NCBI GenBank assembly: GCA_043228905.1
Contig: JBHGNT010000016.1
Location: forward strand, 10,850,001 to 10,914,000
Direction: 5' to 3'
Length of the DNA: 64,000 nucleotides
From: Azolla caroliniana
Taxonomy: Eukaryota; Polypodiophyta
This document shows, in pieces, positions 23,226 through 33,485 of the stretch. Positions within the stretch are counted from its first letter, which is position 1. The number at the start of each line of letters is the position of its first letter. The notes under the pieces were generated by a model. That model did no database searches. It saw only the letters and a program-made list of their open reading frames with translations, and was not told the DNA's origin. The position numbers were made by a program, and so were the translations under genes.

Positions 23226-26200
23226 ATGTCTAGACAAAATAACGACCACACCACCGAAAGAGGGAGACGCCACGCCGAACGGCAGCGACGACGGGAAGCC
23301 CTGCAGCAAGCCGTCGACGAGATCCGGCGCGATCGGTCATTCTCAAAAACGCTTCGGCAAATCGCAGAAGACGCACTGCAGTTCCAGGTTCTACAAGCTT
23401 CAGACGAAGGCAGTAGCATAACCAGCCTCCAAGAAGCGGAGACACTACTACAGACTCTCGCTGGCGGCGACAGGGACGCAGCGGCATTTGCAACATTAGA
23501 GGCGGATTCGGATAGCGGGGAAAGCGTGGGATTCCGCTATAAAAGCAGCCACGAGAACAACCCCTTTGAGTCGGATCACTCAGCAACATCGGAGCCAGAG
23601 GAGGAAGTAACTCTGGAGTTCGGTGACCGGCAATCGCCGAGGAGGGAGGAGCGGATACCAACACCACCCGTGGAGGAACCGCAGGAGCGGTTATCAACAC
23701 CACCCGCGGAGGAACCGCAGGAGCGGTTATCAACACCACCCGCGGAGGAACCGCAGGAGCGGTTATCAACACCACCCGCGAAGGAACCGCAGGAGCGGAT
23801 ACCAACACCACCTGCGGAGGAACCGCAGGAGCGGAGACCGACATCGGAGGAACCAGCGCAGGAGAATCAGTGGGACGACACGATGCCGTATCCGTACCCA
23901 AAGTATCGGGATGAGCCCGACGGAGAGGCACATGTGTATGCATTCCTGTGAACATGGGAAGCCAACCACGTGTCCCAGAGACTGACGGAGCCCGAGGCCG
24001 ACCGATCCAAACTCGCCGAATTCGGCATGACATTAGAAGGACCGGCGGCCCGGTGGCACGACAAACACTTACCAGGCAGCTTCGCCACGTTCGAGGCATT
24101 GAAAACCCAGTTTTTACGCTTGTTTCATAGACGAGTGGAACAAAGGGAATTGGTCGGACAATTCTACACCACTCGGCAGGGAGAAAACGAGACGGTCCCA
24201 CAATTTATCATTCGTTTCCAGACCTTGCACAGTCAATTAGCAAGAGCACCACCCGAAGAGGAGGCCAAGGCAGTCTTTTTGGCTGCGTTAAAAGACCCAC
24301 TTCGAGCGATGTGTGGAATCATCGATTTCAGCACCAGCACAATGGACCAAGTCATTGATCGGGTCCTGGAAATGGACAACACGAGCCCCTTCTTGCCGAT
24401 GGGGGCGTTACACCAGGCGCTTCCGAAGGAGGAGGACCTCCGGTTCCGACAAGCCCTACAATGCACAACATGCCTAAATTCGGGGCACTCGACCGTTGAC
24501 TGCACCCTGCGCGCACAGTGCATGATATGCAATTCTCGCGCCCACACAACGAACCAATGCGAGTATAACCTGTTAACTCGACAAGCGGCACCGGTCCGAC
24601 ACATAGAACCGCGCAATCGGGACCCGGAAGAGGATCGATTCCGGAGGGACGACCGCTACCGACGAGAACGCGGCGACAGATACCCCGATAGAAGACGCGA
24701 CAGCTATGACCGAGAGGAGAACCGAAGGGATAGCTACCCACTGGACCGGTACGACCGAGAGGAGAACCGAAGGGATAGCTACCCCCGGGACCGGTACGAC
24801 CGAGACGAATCCCCGGAATACGAGCGACGCAGAGAAGAAAGGCGGCCAGGGAACCGGAATTTCCGACGGAACCAAAGGCGTGGATTCTTCCGTAGAGAGG
24901 AGCGTCGGGAGGCAACAAGGAACGACAAACCAGTAGCGGCACCGGAGAACCAAAAGACCGAGGACAACCGCCGGGGAATGCCCCTCCCCCAAACATGGGA
25001 AAAAGGAGAATCCAGCAACACGCACAGGGTGTACTGTTATCACTGCCGAAAAGAAGGGCATTACAGTAATCAATGCCCAAGCAAAACAGCCGACAAGCAG
25101 CCAGCCGTCAACATGGTGACAGCCGAAGTACAGCAGGTTACCACACGGTCGAAGGGGAAGGCCGCCGAATGGGAAGCCCAGGAAGCAATCAGAAAACAAG
25201 CGGCACAATGGATCAAAGAAGCCAACGAACAAGGTGCGGCGGAAGTAAGAAATCAAAATATGCCAAGGGAGGAAGAAATCGTACAGCCAGGAGAAAACCC
25301 GACATGGCAAGCACTACAAGATTGTCAGATCGTGCTGCCGTTGGCACGGTTACTGCAGTTGTTGCCGCGGTTTACAGCAGACTTACAAGCCGCCGTGAGC
25401 AAACCGACGCCGACGCCAGCACCGGCATTTTTCTCCAACCCGGAGGAAGGCCCGGCGGTGGTTGATACCAGTAGCCCAGCAATAACGACAATCGTCAAAG
25501 CAAAGGAGATCCCAGGAACAATTATTGACGGAGGCTCCGGGGTGAACGTCATTAGTCTACAGACATGCGACGACCTAGGCATCCAGGAGTGGGAACCATG
25601 CCCCTTCTGGTTACGCATGGCGGATACAAGCTCAGTCCGACCAACTGGTCTTATCCGGGACTTGGAAGTAACAATAGGAGGCCACGTATTCCGAATATCG
25701 GCCGTGGTACTAGAGCTGAATGTACAAGGCGCATATCCCCTACTGTTGGGACGACCATGGCTGCGAACGGCGCATATCAAGCAAAACTGGCAAAAGAATA
25801 TGATCACGTTCCGACGGGGGAAAACAAAGGTACGGGTAGCCACGCAACCACGGGTACTCACCAGCAAGGAGGCAACCCCTTTATACGCCGAAAGCATCAA
25901 CATGTTGGAGGGCTTACCGGATGAGGAAGTTGATCGGTACCTCGAGGAACACCCACAGATCGTCCCACTTTTTGAGGTGGATATCACGGCAGCAGTAGAG
26001 CCGTACATCACAATGCCGGACGAGCCGGACAAAGTGGCGATCCGGGAACTACGCCAAGCACAGGAAGCCCTAGAAAGAGAAATGACGATATCCCAAAGGG
26101 TGAAAGCATCCCAGCTGGAAGAGGTGGACCTCGGCACAACAGAACAACCCCGACCGGTAAAAGTCGCGAAGGAATTGCCGAAGGAGGAAAAACAGGCAAT

Positions 26201-29078
26201 GGTAGCACTGTTAACGGATTTCAAGGACGTGTTCGCATGGTCATACGAAGACATGCGAGGGTTGGACCCCCAGCTCTACCAGCACCAAATTCATCTAAGT
26301 ACTGACGCGAAACCCATCGCTCAACGTCGGTACCGGATGAATCCAAACTATGCGGCAAAGGTGAAGGAGGAAATTGACAAGCTTCTCCGGGTCGGATTTA
26401 TCCGACCAGTCAAGCAGGCAACCTGGCTAAGCCCGATAGTGGTGGTCCCGAAAAAGAACGGCAAAATCCGGGTATGTGTGGACTACAGGAAACTAAATGC
26501 CGCGACAGTGACCGACGCTTTTCCACTACCATTCACGGACGGAGTGCTAGATGCGGTGGCCGGCCACGAAGTTTACACCTTCCTGGATGGATTCAGCGGC
26601 TACAACCAAATCCGAATGAACCCGGCCGACCAAGAGAAAACAGCGTTCGTGACGGAATGGGGAGTGTTCGTCGCGGTCGTGATGATGTTCGGATTAAAGA
26701 CAGCCCCTGCAACATTTCAAAGGATAATTATGGAAATCTTCGGAGATTTTATTCCCGGTTTTATGCAGGTCTTCCTAGACGATTTCGCCGTCTACAGCCG
26801 ACACGGAGAGCATCTCGATCACCTACGACTATGCTTAGAAAAGTGCCGCGAGTACCGATTAAGTCTGAACCCGGCTAAGTGCGTCTTTGGAGTCGCAAGC
26901 GGCAACTTGTTAGGCCACGTGGTGAGTCGGGAAGGAATCGCGGTAGATCCGGATAAGGTAAAAGCAATTCTCGACGCACCGGCACCGAATAGCGCAAAGG
27001 CTTTAAGCCGATTCCTTGGTCAAATAAGGTGGCATAGTCGGATGATACGGCACCTTGCCGACTTTGCTACACCATTACACGCTGCTGTACATAGAGTACC
27101 TTTCCAATGGACAGAAACAGAGGACAAAGCCTACCAAGCGTTGAAGGTAATGTTGTCACAAGCTCCGGTGGTGCAGCCGCCGGACTGGAGTAAAAGCTTT
27201 CACGTCTTCGTCGACGCGTCGGACGTAGCAATCGGCAGCGTTTTGATGCAACTCACGGAACCGAACTGGTATCGGCCGGTGTACTACGCAAGCAGGAAAC
27301 TCTCGAAAGCCGAACGGAACTACTCTACAACGGAACGAGAGGCATTAGGAATGGTGTACAGTGTCACAAAGTACAGGCACTATCTGCTCGGACGAAAGTT
27401 CTCCTTCCACGTTGACCACTCGGCACTACTCTACCTGGTCTCAAAGGCAGCCCTGACAGGAAAACTCGCACGATGGACGCTGCTATTACAGGAATTCGAA
27501 TTCGACATTTTCCACCGACCCGGGGTGCAGCATGCGGTAGCAGACTACCTGAGCAGACTAGAATCCGGAGAATCAGGGGACGGCGTACAGGACGAATTTC
27601 CCGACGCCGAGCTGTTTAAGGTCACGACGGCACCGGCAACGGAGACCACAGTAGCGGACGAAGACAAATGGTTAACCGAAATGCATCAGTTCCTGAGCAC
27701 CGGAGTTCCCCCGGAAAACCTGGACCGAGACGAACGGAAAAGGATGGCAGTACGGAGCAGACATTTCTGCTTGGTAGGAGACACCCTCTATCACAAGGGG
27801 GCAGATGGCGTATGGAGGCGAGCAGTGCGGAGCGATGAAAAGGATCTGATCCTGAGGGAAGCCCACTGTGGAATTGCGGGCGGGCATTATGCCGGCGAAA
27901 CAACAGCCCGGAAGATATGGCAGAGCGGACTATGGTGGCCGACTACCATGAGAGATGCCGTTAAGTATAGCAGGGAATGTGACCTGTGTCAACGACTGGG
28001 CCAACCCACGGAGCAGGCCCGGATGCCACATCACCCGGTCTTGCCATTAGAACCATTCCAAAAGTGGGGCTTGGACTTTGTTGGCCCCTTTAAGCCACCG
28101 GCAATGCGGACCGGAAATAGGTATATAATAGTGGCTACCGACTACTGCACCAAATGGGTAGAAGCAAAGGCACTACGGGACAACACGGCGGCGTCCACGG
28201 CCAAATTTTTATATGAATGCATATGGTGTCGGTACGGATGCCCGATTGAGCTGATCAGTGACCAGGGAGGACATTTCCTCGGGCAGGTGGTGGAAAGTTT
28301 GACATCATTCTATGCGGTAGTACACAAACGAAGCACTCCCTACTACCCTCAAGCCAACGGATTAGCGGAATCAACAAATAAAACGCTACAGAACATCCTT
28401 AGAAAAATCGTCAATGAGAATCGGACCGACTGGGACACGAAGTTGCAGAGCGTGCTGTGGGCATACCGAACGGCGTACAAGACTAGCATCCGGACGACCC
28501 CGTTCCGACTGGCATTCGGCTTGGAAGCAGTCATGCCAGTAGAATTCCAAATTCCTAGCTTAAGAATACAGGTTAAGGAGCGGTTAAGCGAGAAGGAATC
28601 CGAACGAATCCGGCTGAAGAGGCTGTTAGAACTAGAAGAAAATCGAATAGCCAGCCTGCTACAGCTAGAACTAGAGCAAAGGAGGAGGAAAGCCTTTGTA
28701 GACCGACACCGGCGCGGTAACGAAAAGGAATTCGAGGTCGGGAAACCTGTATTACTGTTCCAGACAAGGATGGGGAGCATGCCAGGGAAATTGCGATTTC
28801 GGTGGACCGGACCATTCTGGATCACAAAGGAGTACAATGGGTCTTACCAGCTCGGGACGTTGTCAGGAGAAGTTGTGGGCAAATGGGCAAATGGCTTTCG
28901 CCTAAAACCGTATAAGGGGCACATGCCAGCTAACCCCTTCAAGCAAGACCCGGACATCCTGAATGGCGAGGAACCGACACAGATACGAAAGACCAAGGAA
29001 CCGACACCGACGCGTAACAACGAGGAACCGACAACAGTACGCACCGACCCGAACACATCGGGGGGAACCGAACAATGA
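23226..29078 (+). pseudogene. G2 gag-pol polyprotein, one in-frame TGA
   Basis: One frame from ATG 23226 to TGA 29076-29078, broken only by TGA at 23949-23951. Before the break there is a charged region and about five 12-residue repeats (EEPQERLSTPPA-like). After it come a gypsy capsid (LEGPAARWHDKHLPGSF), a CCHC pair (CTTCLNSGHSTVDC, CMICNSRAHTTNQC, about 24470-24560), an Arg/Asp/Tyr-rich tract with repeated YDREENRRDSYP, and a third knuckle (CYHCRKEGHYSNQC, about 25035). The protease has IDGGSGVNVIS (about 25525). RT has FLDD near 26772-26783. RNase H has VDASDVAIGS (about 27211). The integrase has HCGIAGGHYAG...CDLCQRLGQP, then LDFVGPF, SDQGGHF and LAESTNK. All catalytic motifs look intact. 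The TGA may be a point mutation or a recoding site. Confidence 0.9.
23640..23845 (+). repeat. 36-bp coding tandem repeat in G2 gag
   Basis: About five copies of a 36-bp unit encoding Glu-Glu-Pro-Gln-Glu-Arg-x-x-Thr-Pro-Pro-Ala. The two central copies are nearly identical, so the array expanded recently. It encodes an acidic, proline-rich linker before the capsid. Confidence 0.85.
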
Positions 29079-29098
29079 TGAGGCACGTGGATTTTAAG

Positions 29099-29143
<45 letters not shown>
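29099..29143 (+). repeat. 45-bp poly(A) tract between G2 pol and the extra ORF
   Basis: An uninterrupted run of 45 A starting 20 bp after the gag-pol stop. It could be a reverse-transcribed poly(A) tail left when the downstream segment was joined, or simple slippage. Confidence 0.95.
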
Positions 29144-29145
<2 letters not shown>

Positions 29146-29218
29146 ATGACGTGGTATGACGGTTAGAAATCAATGTAATGATGAAGGAAGTAGTTACAAC
29201 CGTCACACGGGTGCACGA

Positions 29219-29530
29219 GCTATTTAAAGCACAGAACGCGGGTGGCCGAGGTACAAGATTTAACACGCGCGGCAATCAAGGAGTCATAATGACAGACACG
29301 TAGGAGATTCGACACACGCGGCAAAGAAGCGCAGGCATGACACGCGGCAGCAAAGGACAGACATGCTATTCATGACAGAGCATGCGCAGGCGCCAAAAAT
29401 AGGACATGCTATTCGAGGCAGAGGACGTGCAGACGCCAAAATTAAAGAGTGACATGCTAATTATGGCAGAAGATACGCACGCGCGAAAAAGAGGAAAAGG
29501 CGGCTCAAGGGAAACGCCACTATATAAAGA
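29219..29530 (+). promoter_or_regulatory. Promoter-like segment before the G2 extra ORF
   Basis: Two TATA-like boxes (GCTATTTAAAGC about 29219-29229 and CACTATATAAAG about 29517-29528) flank three imperfect repeats of about 45 bp. Each repeat starts GACATGCTA and contains GGCAGA/GACAGA and CGCCAAAA-like words (from about 29361, 29404 and 29451). The layout resembles an independent pol II promoter about 135 bp before the ATG at 29664. Confidence 0.45.
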
Positions 29531-29663
29531 AAGAACCGGAGAAGGGTTCACTTTTTACGAATTTTCCCACAAGCAAACGCAGGCTCAAGACAGCGAGATC
29601 CGACGCGCAGAACACCTACACCCCGACCTCAGACCACAGGCAGCAGCAGACGAAGAAGAAGCA

Positions 29664-32545
29664 ATGGCACTATCGGAAGGAGCACGACAATGGCTGACGG
29701 AGAACGGATTAGGAGGGCTGCTGCGGGTCGCTGACGCTCCACCACACAAGGAACCAGAGCAGGCGGCAACAGCAGTGGACCTGGCAGAAGTCACCGAAGG
29801 AGCGGTACAAGCGCTCACCGGGATTGCGGAGGGTGGACTTCAAACAATAGAGCTACCCTCGAGCCAAATATTCTTCGAGTATTTCGGCGAATATTCCCTC
29901 AGCAGCAGGGCGGAGAGAACCTGCTGTTCGGAGAGGTGGCCCGCGCCCTGATGGAGTATGGGTTCGTGAACCCTCGTCCGGCAGCCATAGCCAAATACCG
30001 AGCAGCGATCGTCATCGCGACATTCGAAGGCCTGCAGGTGGACTGGCTCCACTTCATCACCGACGGACTGAAAGAGGCGATAAAGCACTTGGTGGAAGGG
30101 AAGAAGCCATGGGCCGGAATATCCCAATGGTTAACAGTGTTGGTCCCACCGGTGTCCCCCATCAAGCACAAGCAAAGAAGTCGGCAGGAGACTATGCCGA
30201 AGCAAACCATGAAGCGCCGACGAATCCTAGAGAAACACACTCTAGGATGGACACAGGAAGAAGAAGCGCCGCCAGAAGAGGGATCATCCCGACAGCCGCG
30301 GAAAGAAGGCTCATCTCGACAACCGAGGGAAGAAGACTCCTCCCGACAGCAACGGGAGGAAGGCTCATCACGGCAACCTCAGAAACAGCAACAGCAACCG
30401 ACAACGAAGAAGAAAAAGGCGGAAAAAGGCAAGGAGAAGCTGGCAAAGAAGACCAGCAAGAGGCAAACCGACACCGAACCAGTCACGCTCGAATCGGAAC
30501 CGGTATCAGTAAAGGAACCAACAGTGGCACCGACGGAGGACGCCGAAACAGAGGAAGAGTCATCCGAACCGATGTTAATACTACCACCCAGGCAAGGAAA
30601 GGAAAAACGGGCGACAAGACCGACCCCAACAGCGGTCGGAACTCAACAACGGGCGGAAGAACCAGTAACCGGGACAGAAGCGACACAGGATGAAGGTTCG
30701 TCTGCACCAAAGACAGCAGTACCGGAACCGACGACGGCGGAGTTCGAAGAACCAAGGAAGGAACAAGCGCCGGAGCAAGAGAAGAGGCCGGAAAAACAGT
30801 CGGAGCTAGGTACGCCTGCTCACACCAACGAAGGCAGAACAAAGGCACAGTGGCTAAGGTGGGTGTCAGGGCAGTTGTCGGGAGTAGCAGACCAGATGGA
30901 GAGAGAGGAGGAGCAAAGAGAAGAAGTGAATAGGACGACGACTAAGGATATGGTCATGCTCCGGGCACAATTACATGAGCTACAAGAAGAGCTAGCACAG
31001 GCAAAAGAAGGCAGCCGACAAGCACAAGATGGCACCGAGCCGGTCGGGACATCAGAAAAGAAAGCCGAACCAGAAACGGAGAGGGGCTTGCAAACCGGCC
31101 CTGAGACCGAGAAGTTAATAGCAACTTTGAAAGAAGAATTACAGGCTCAGGAGGCATTGAGAGATAACGAAAGAGAGCAGCGGAAGTTGGTAGAAGACGA
31201 CAGACGGCGAATGGAGGAAGGCCTTCGCCGAAGCAAAGCCACCAATGACCGACTACAAGAAGAAAACGGGACACTGCAAAAGGAGAAAGATAGGCTGCGC
31301 CGACGAATGGAGCAAGAAATCGAGCGGTTGCGAGAGGAACTCCGACAACAAAAGGACCGGGATGATCGGTTGCGAGATCAGGCGAACCGACGCCTAAAAC
31401 AGAAGACGGAGGAATTCGACCGACTGTGTAAGGATTATAAACAGGCCACGTCGGACATCAAGAATCAGGCAGCATCGTACGACCGACAGTTAGAGAAGCT
31501 GAAAGAGCAGCTCAAGGAAAACCGCTTGGAATTGTCCAAAGCAAGGGAGGAAGTGTCGGTGGAGAAGACCTTGACGTCGGAACAAAGAAAAGAGATGGAA
31601 GTGCTTCGGCAGAAAGTAGGGGAGCTGACAAAGAGCAGGAATGAGGAGAAAGTGAAGTTGACTTTCGAAATCAACAAATGGCGGAGTACCTGTGACAAGC
31701 AAAAAGTCGACTCTGAAGCTCAAGCTCAGTTAATGGCCGACATCATCAAACGGATAAGGAAGGAAAAACAAGCAGCTTCGGAACAGGCTAAAGCAGGGGT
31801 TGACCGAATTAAGTTCATAATGTCAAGTTGGAGTACCCGAGCTCAGGCCAGCATAAATGAAAGCACGGAGAAACTCTGGAAGGAATGGGCACAACAGGCA
31901 GCTGAACTGCAGACACTCCGAGCTGATGCAGAAAATCGGAAGAAAACTGGAGATAGGTTCTATAAAATGGACGAAGAAAGTATCGTCAACATCCGGGAAG
32001 AATTGTCGGAGGATTTCTATGCTCTAGCAGAAGAGCATCTCAAGGAAATCCGAGGGTTAGTAGAGAGGTTGGATGACGGGCAGCTCGAAACCCAACTAGA
32101 ATTGGAAGGGTACGAGAAGGAGCGACTGCGACAGGAAGCCGAGGGACACACAACGCCGATCTCCATTAGTGAGGGCGAGCGACCGGCTGAAGAGGACCCA
32201 ACCAACAATGCACCCCGACAAGAATTACCCGAGGAAGAACTTCCGGAGCAAGAGCAGGTTGATGCCGGGGATGATGCAGAGTGGAGACAGAGAAGTACCG
32301 AATCCGGGGAGGAAAGGACACAACCAGTGGAAACCGGAGAAAGCGATACCGGGAACGGAACGGAGGTAGAGCAGGACAGACCCGGACAGGATACAGAAGA
32401 AACACCGGTACTACCGGTACAAGCAGAGTCGGAGCAGCAAGATGCGGAAAGGCAGCCAATCCAATCGGAAGTCGGAGACGGCACAGGCAAAACAACACTT
32501 GAAACCTCTGAGCGGAGTTTGCTGGATAATTTGGAGGAAGACTGA
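29664..32545 (+). pseudogene. G2 extra ORF: long coiled-coil protein, one frame break
   Basis: About 960 codons. ATG 29664 (MALSEGARQWLTENG) opens a frame that runs to 29951; the protein then appears to continue in the -1 frame, which stays open to TGA at 32543-32545. The switch is probably near 29885-29905, where one frame's FFEYFGE is followed by the other's FPQQQGGENLLFGEVARAL. The N-terminal 200 residues look globular, with KYRAAIVIATFEGLQVDWLHF, vaguely like the plant transposon proteins in Tat-type elements (inference only). Then come a Gln/Arg/Ser-rich stretch, an acidic/basic linker and, from about 30880 to 32140, a heptad-rich coiled coil such as ERLREELRQQKDRDDRLRDQ. The tail is acidic. 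No known catalytic motif. Function unknown. Confidence 0.75.
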
Positions 32546-32595
32546 AGCCGGCTGTGGGTTCGAAGTGCAATGCACTTTCCCACGGGCGTGCCATG

Positions 32596-32967
32596 TGTTG
32601 GCCGGTCAGAGAAGGCAAATGGGAAAGCAAGGTCAGATCGGATAATTATAGAAATAGGAATAGAATTATTAGGAGGGACGGATCCGGTAGTTGTAACCGA
32701 TCCGGATCCGAACCGATTCGGTTTCGGTTAATGGTTGCTTATCGAGCACCGATTGTAATCTGGCCGGATGCCTATAAAAGGATCCGATGTTTTGTAATGA
32801 AAGCGCAAAAGAATTAATATAGTTTTGCTTATGCTGATTAATCTTGTCTTCGTCTGTGCTTAAGTGTAATTATCATACGCGTGTATTAACATCCTATCCC
32901 TACCACCCCTTTGGAGAAGTGTCGGATAGACACCTGTGTTGCGGCTAGTCCAGCCATACATACAACA
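32596..32967 (+). repeat. G2 3' LTR
   Basis: 372 bp, one visible difference from the 5' LTR (AGGTCAGAT here, AGGTCGGAT there). The sequence just before it (CCCACGGGCGTGCCATG) is not a polypurine tract. Confidence 0.96.
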
Positions 32968-32972
32968 CTCCC

Positions 32973-33044
32973 TCGCTTGCTCTTTGGTTCGAGACCCCCG
33001 CGGTCCCGCCTCATCTCCACACGCACTTGCGAAATATCTCGACA
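32973..33044 (+). repeat. G1 3' LTR, second part
   Basis: 72 bp (TCGCTTGCTC...CTCGACA) that complete the G1 3' LTR after the G2 insertion and match 16277-16348. Confidence 0.95.
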
Positions 33045-33048
33045 GCGT

Positions 33049-33485
33049 GATAATCGTAGACGATTCGTCAATCTATGAAGGCATAATTGTAAATAATTAC
33101 AATTTGAAGTAGAACATTGTGATACACACTTACATTGATTTATAGAATAAGGGAATGTTGACATCCATATTACTACAAGTATTTTAGGATGTGAAATGTT
33201 CAAATGTCTTATATGCATTTTAGGATGTAGAACTATATTGTACATCACAAAATTGTGTAAACATAGATGTTTTTTACAATATTATAGATATTTTTTAGAA
33301 AGGTAAATAATTTTCAAATTCTAGAAGTATTTTACGTACTATACGTAAAATACGTATTTTACGTATTTTACATATTTTATAAGTATTTAACATATTAAGA
33401 AAACGTATTTAACGTATTTTTAAATTGGGAGGTACTATACAGGTATTAATACGTTAAATACGTATAGTATCTGTACCGTACCTAA
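33049..33485. other. Right half of the AT-rich inverted-repeat element
   Basis: Strongly AT-rich, no gene. It contains clustered TACGTATTTTACGTA words (about 33330-33420), and its end mirrors the left end at 15152. GTGATAATCGTAGA at 33047-33060 also occurs at 15464-15477, so the element carries a short internal direct repeat beside the G1 site. Confidence 0.6.

Larger units (their letters stand above)
22802..32967 (+). mobile_element. G2: very young Ty3/gypsy element with an extra ORF
   Basis: A 10,166-bp element with two 372-bp LTRs (22802-23173 and 32596-32967, both TGTTGG...CAACA) that differ at one visible position. The target duplication is CTCCC (22797-22801 and 32968-32972). It lies in the 3' LTR of G1 and is the innermost and youngest insertion. 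Internally it has a gag-pol frame (23226-29078), a 45-A tract, a promoter-like segment, and a second long sense ORF (29664-32545) ending 50 bp before the 3' LTR. Extra ORFs between pol and the 3' LTR are known in the Tat lineage of plant gypsy elements; whether G2 belongs there needs an RT tree. Confidence 0.95.
15544..33044 (+). mobile_element. G1: young GC-rich Ty3/gypsy element, 3' LTR split by G2
   Basis: 5' LTR 15544-16348 (805 bp), gag-PR, pol, purine tract 22058-22069, and 3' LTR in two parts (22070-22801 and 32973-33044; 804 bp in total). The ends are TGTCG...CGACA. The flanking GCGT at 15540-15543 and 33045-33048 is a 4-bp target duplication, possibly 5 bp if the boundary base is shared. 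By eye the LTRs differ by three substitutions and one C-run indel, so the insertion is recent. The GC content is far higher than that of the surrounding AT-rich element. G1 is related to G3: both share the DHGS protease motif, the RT style and the C-terminal integrase tail. Confidence 0.93.
15152..33485. mobile_element. AT-rich element with inverted-repeat ends, split by G1
   Basis: Without G1 this insertion is about 830 bp (15152-15543 plus 33049-33485). Its ends are similar in inverted orientation. The left end reads TTGTTTACGTACC followed by TATTTAACG and ATAGTACC. The right end, on the minus strand, reads TTGTTAGGTACGG, then TATTTAACG and ATAGTACC. The interior is AT-rich with many TACGTATTT words on the right and GAA repeats on the left. 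The structure suggests a non-autonomous DNA transposon (MITE-like). No clear target duplication was found, so the class is open. Confidence 0.5.

Noticed and set aside
23949-23951. TGA in G2 as a selenocysteine codon
   Set aside because: Land plants lack the selenocysteine system, no suitable residue context, and a CpG-type mutation explains it.
23230-24201. 323-codon minus-strand ORF opposite G2 gag
   Set aside because: It exists only because the coding strand has few codons that read as stops on the other strand. It mirrors the Pro repeat, has no domain, and covers the LTR-proximal gag.
29099-29143. Poly(A) as the tail of a separate LINE or SINE insertion
   Set aside because: No LINE or SINE body precedes it (gag-pol ends 20 bp before), and no target duplication flanks it.
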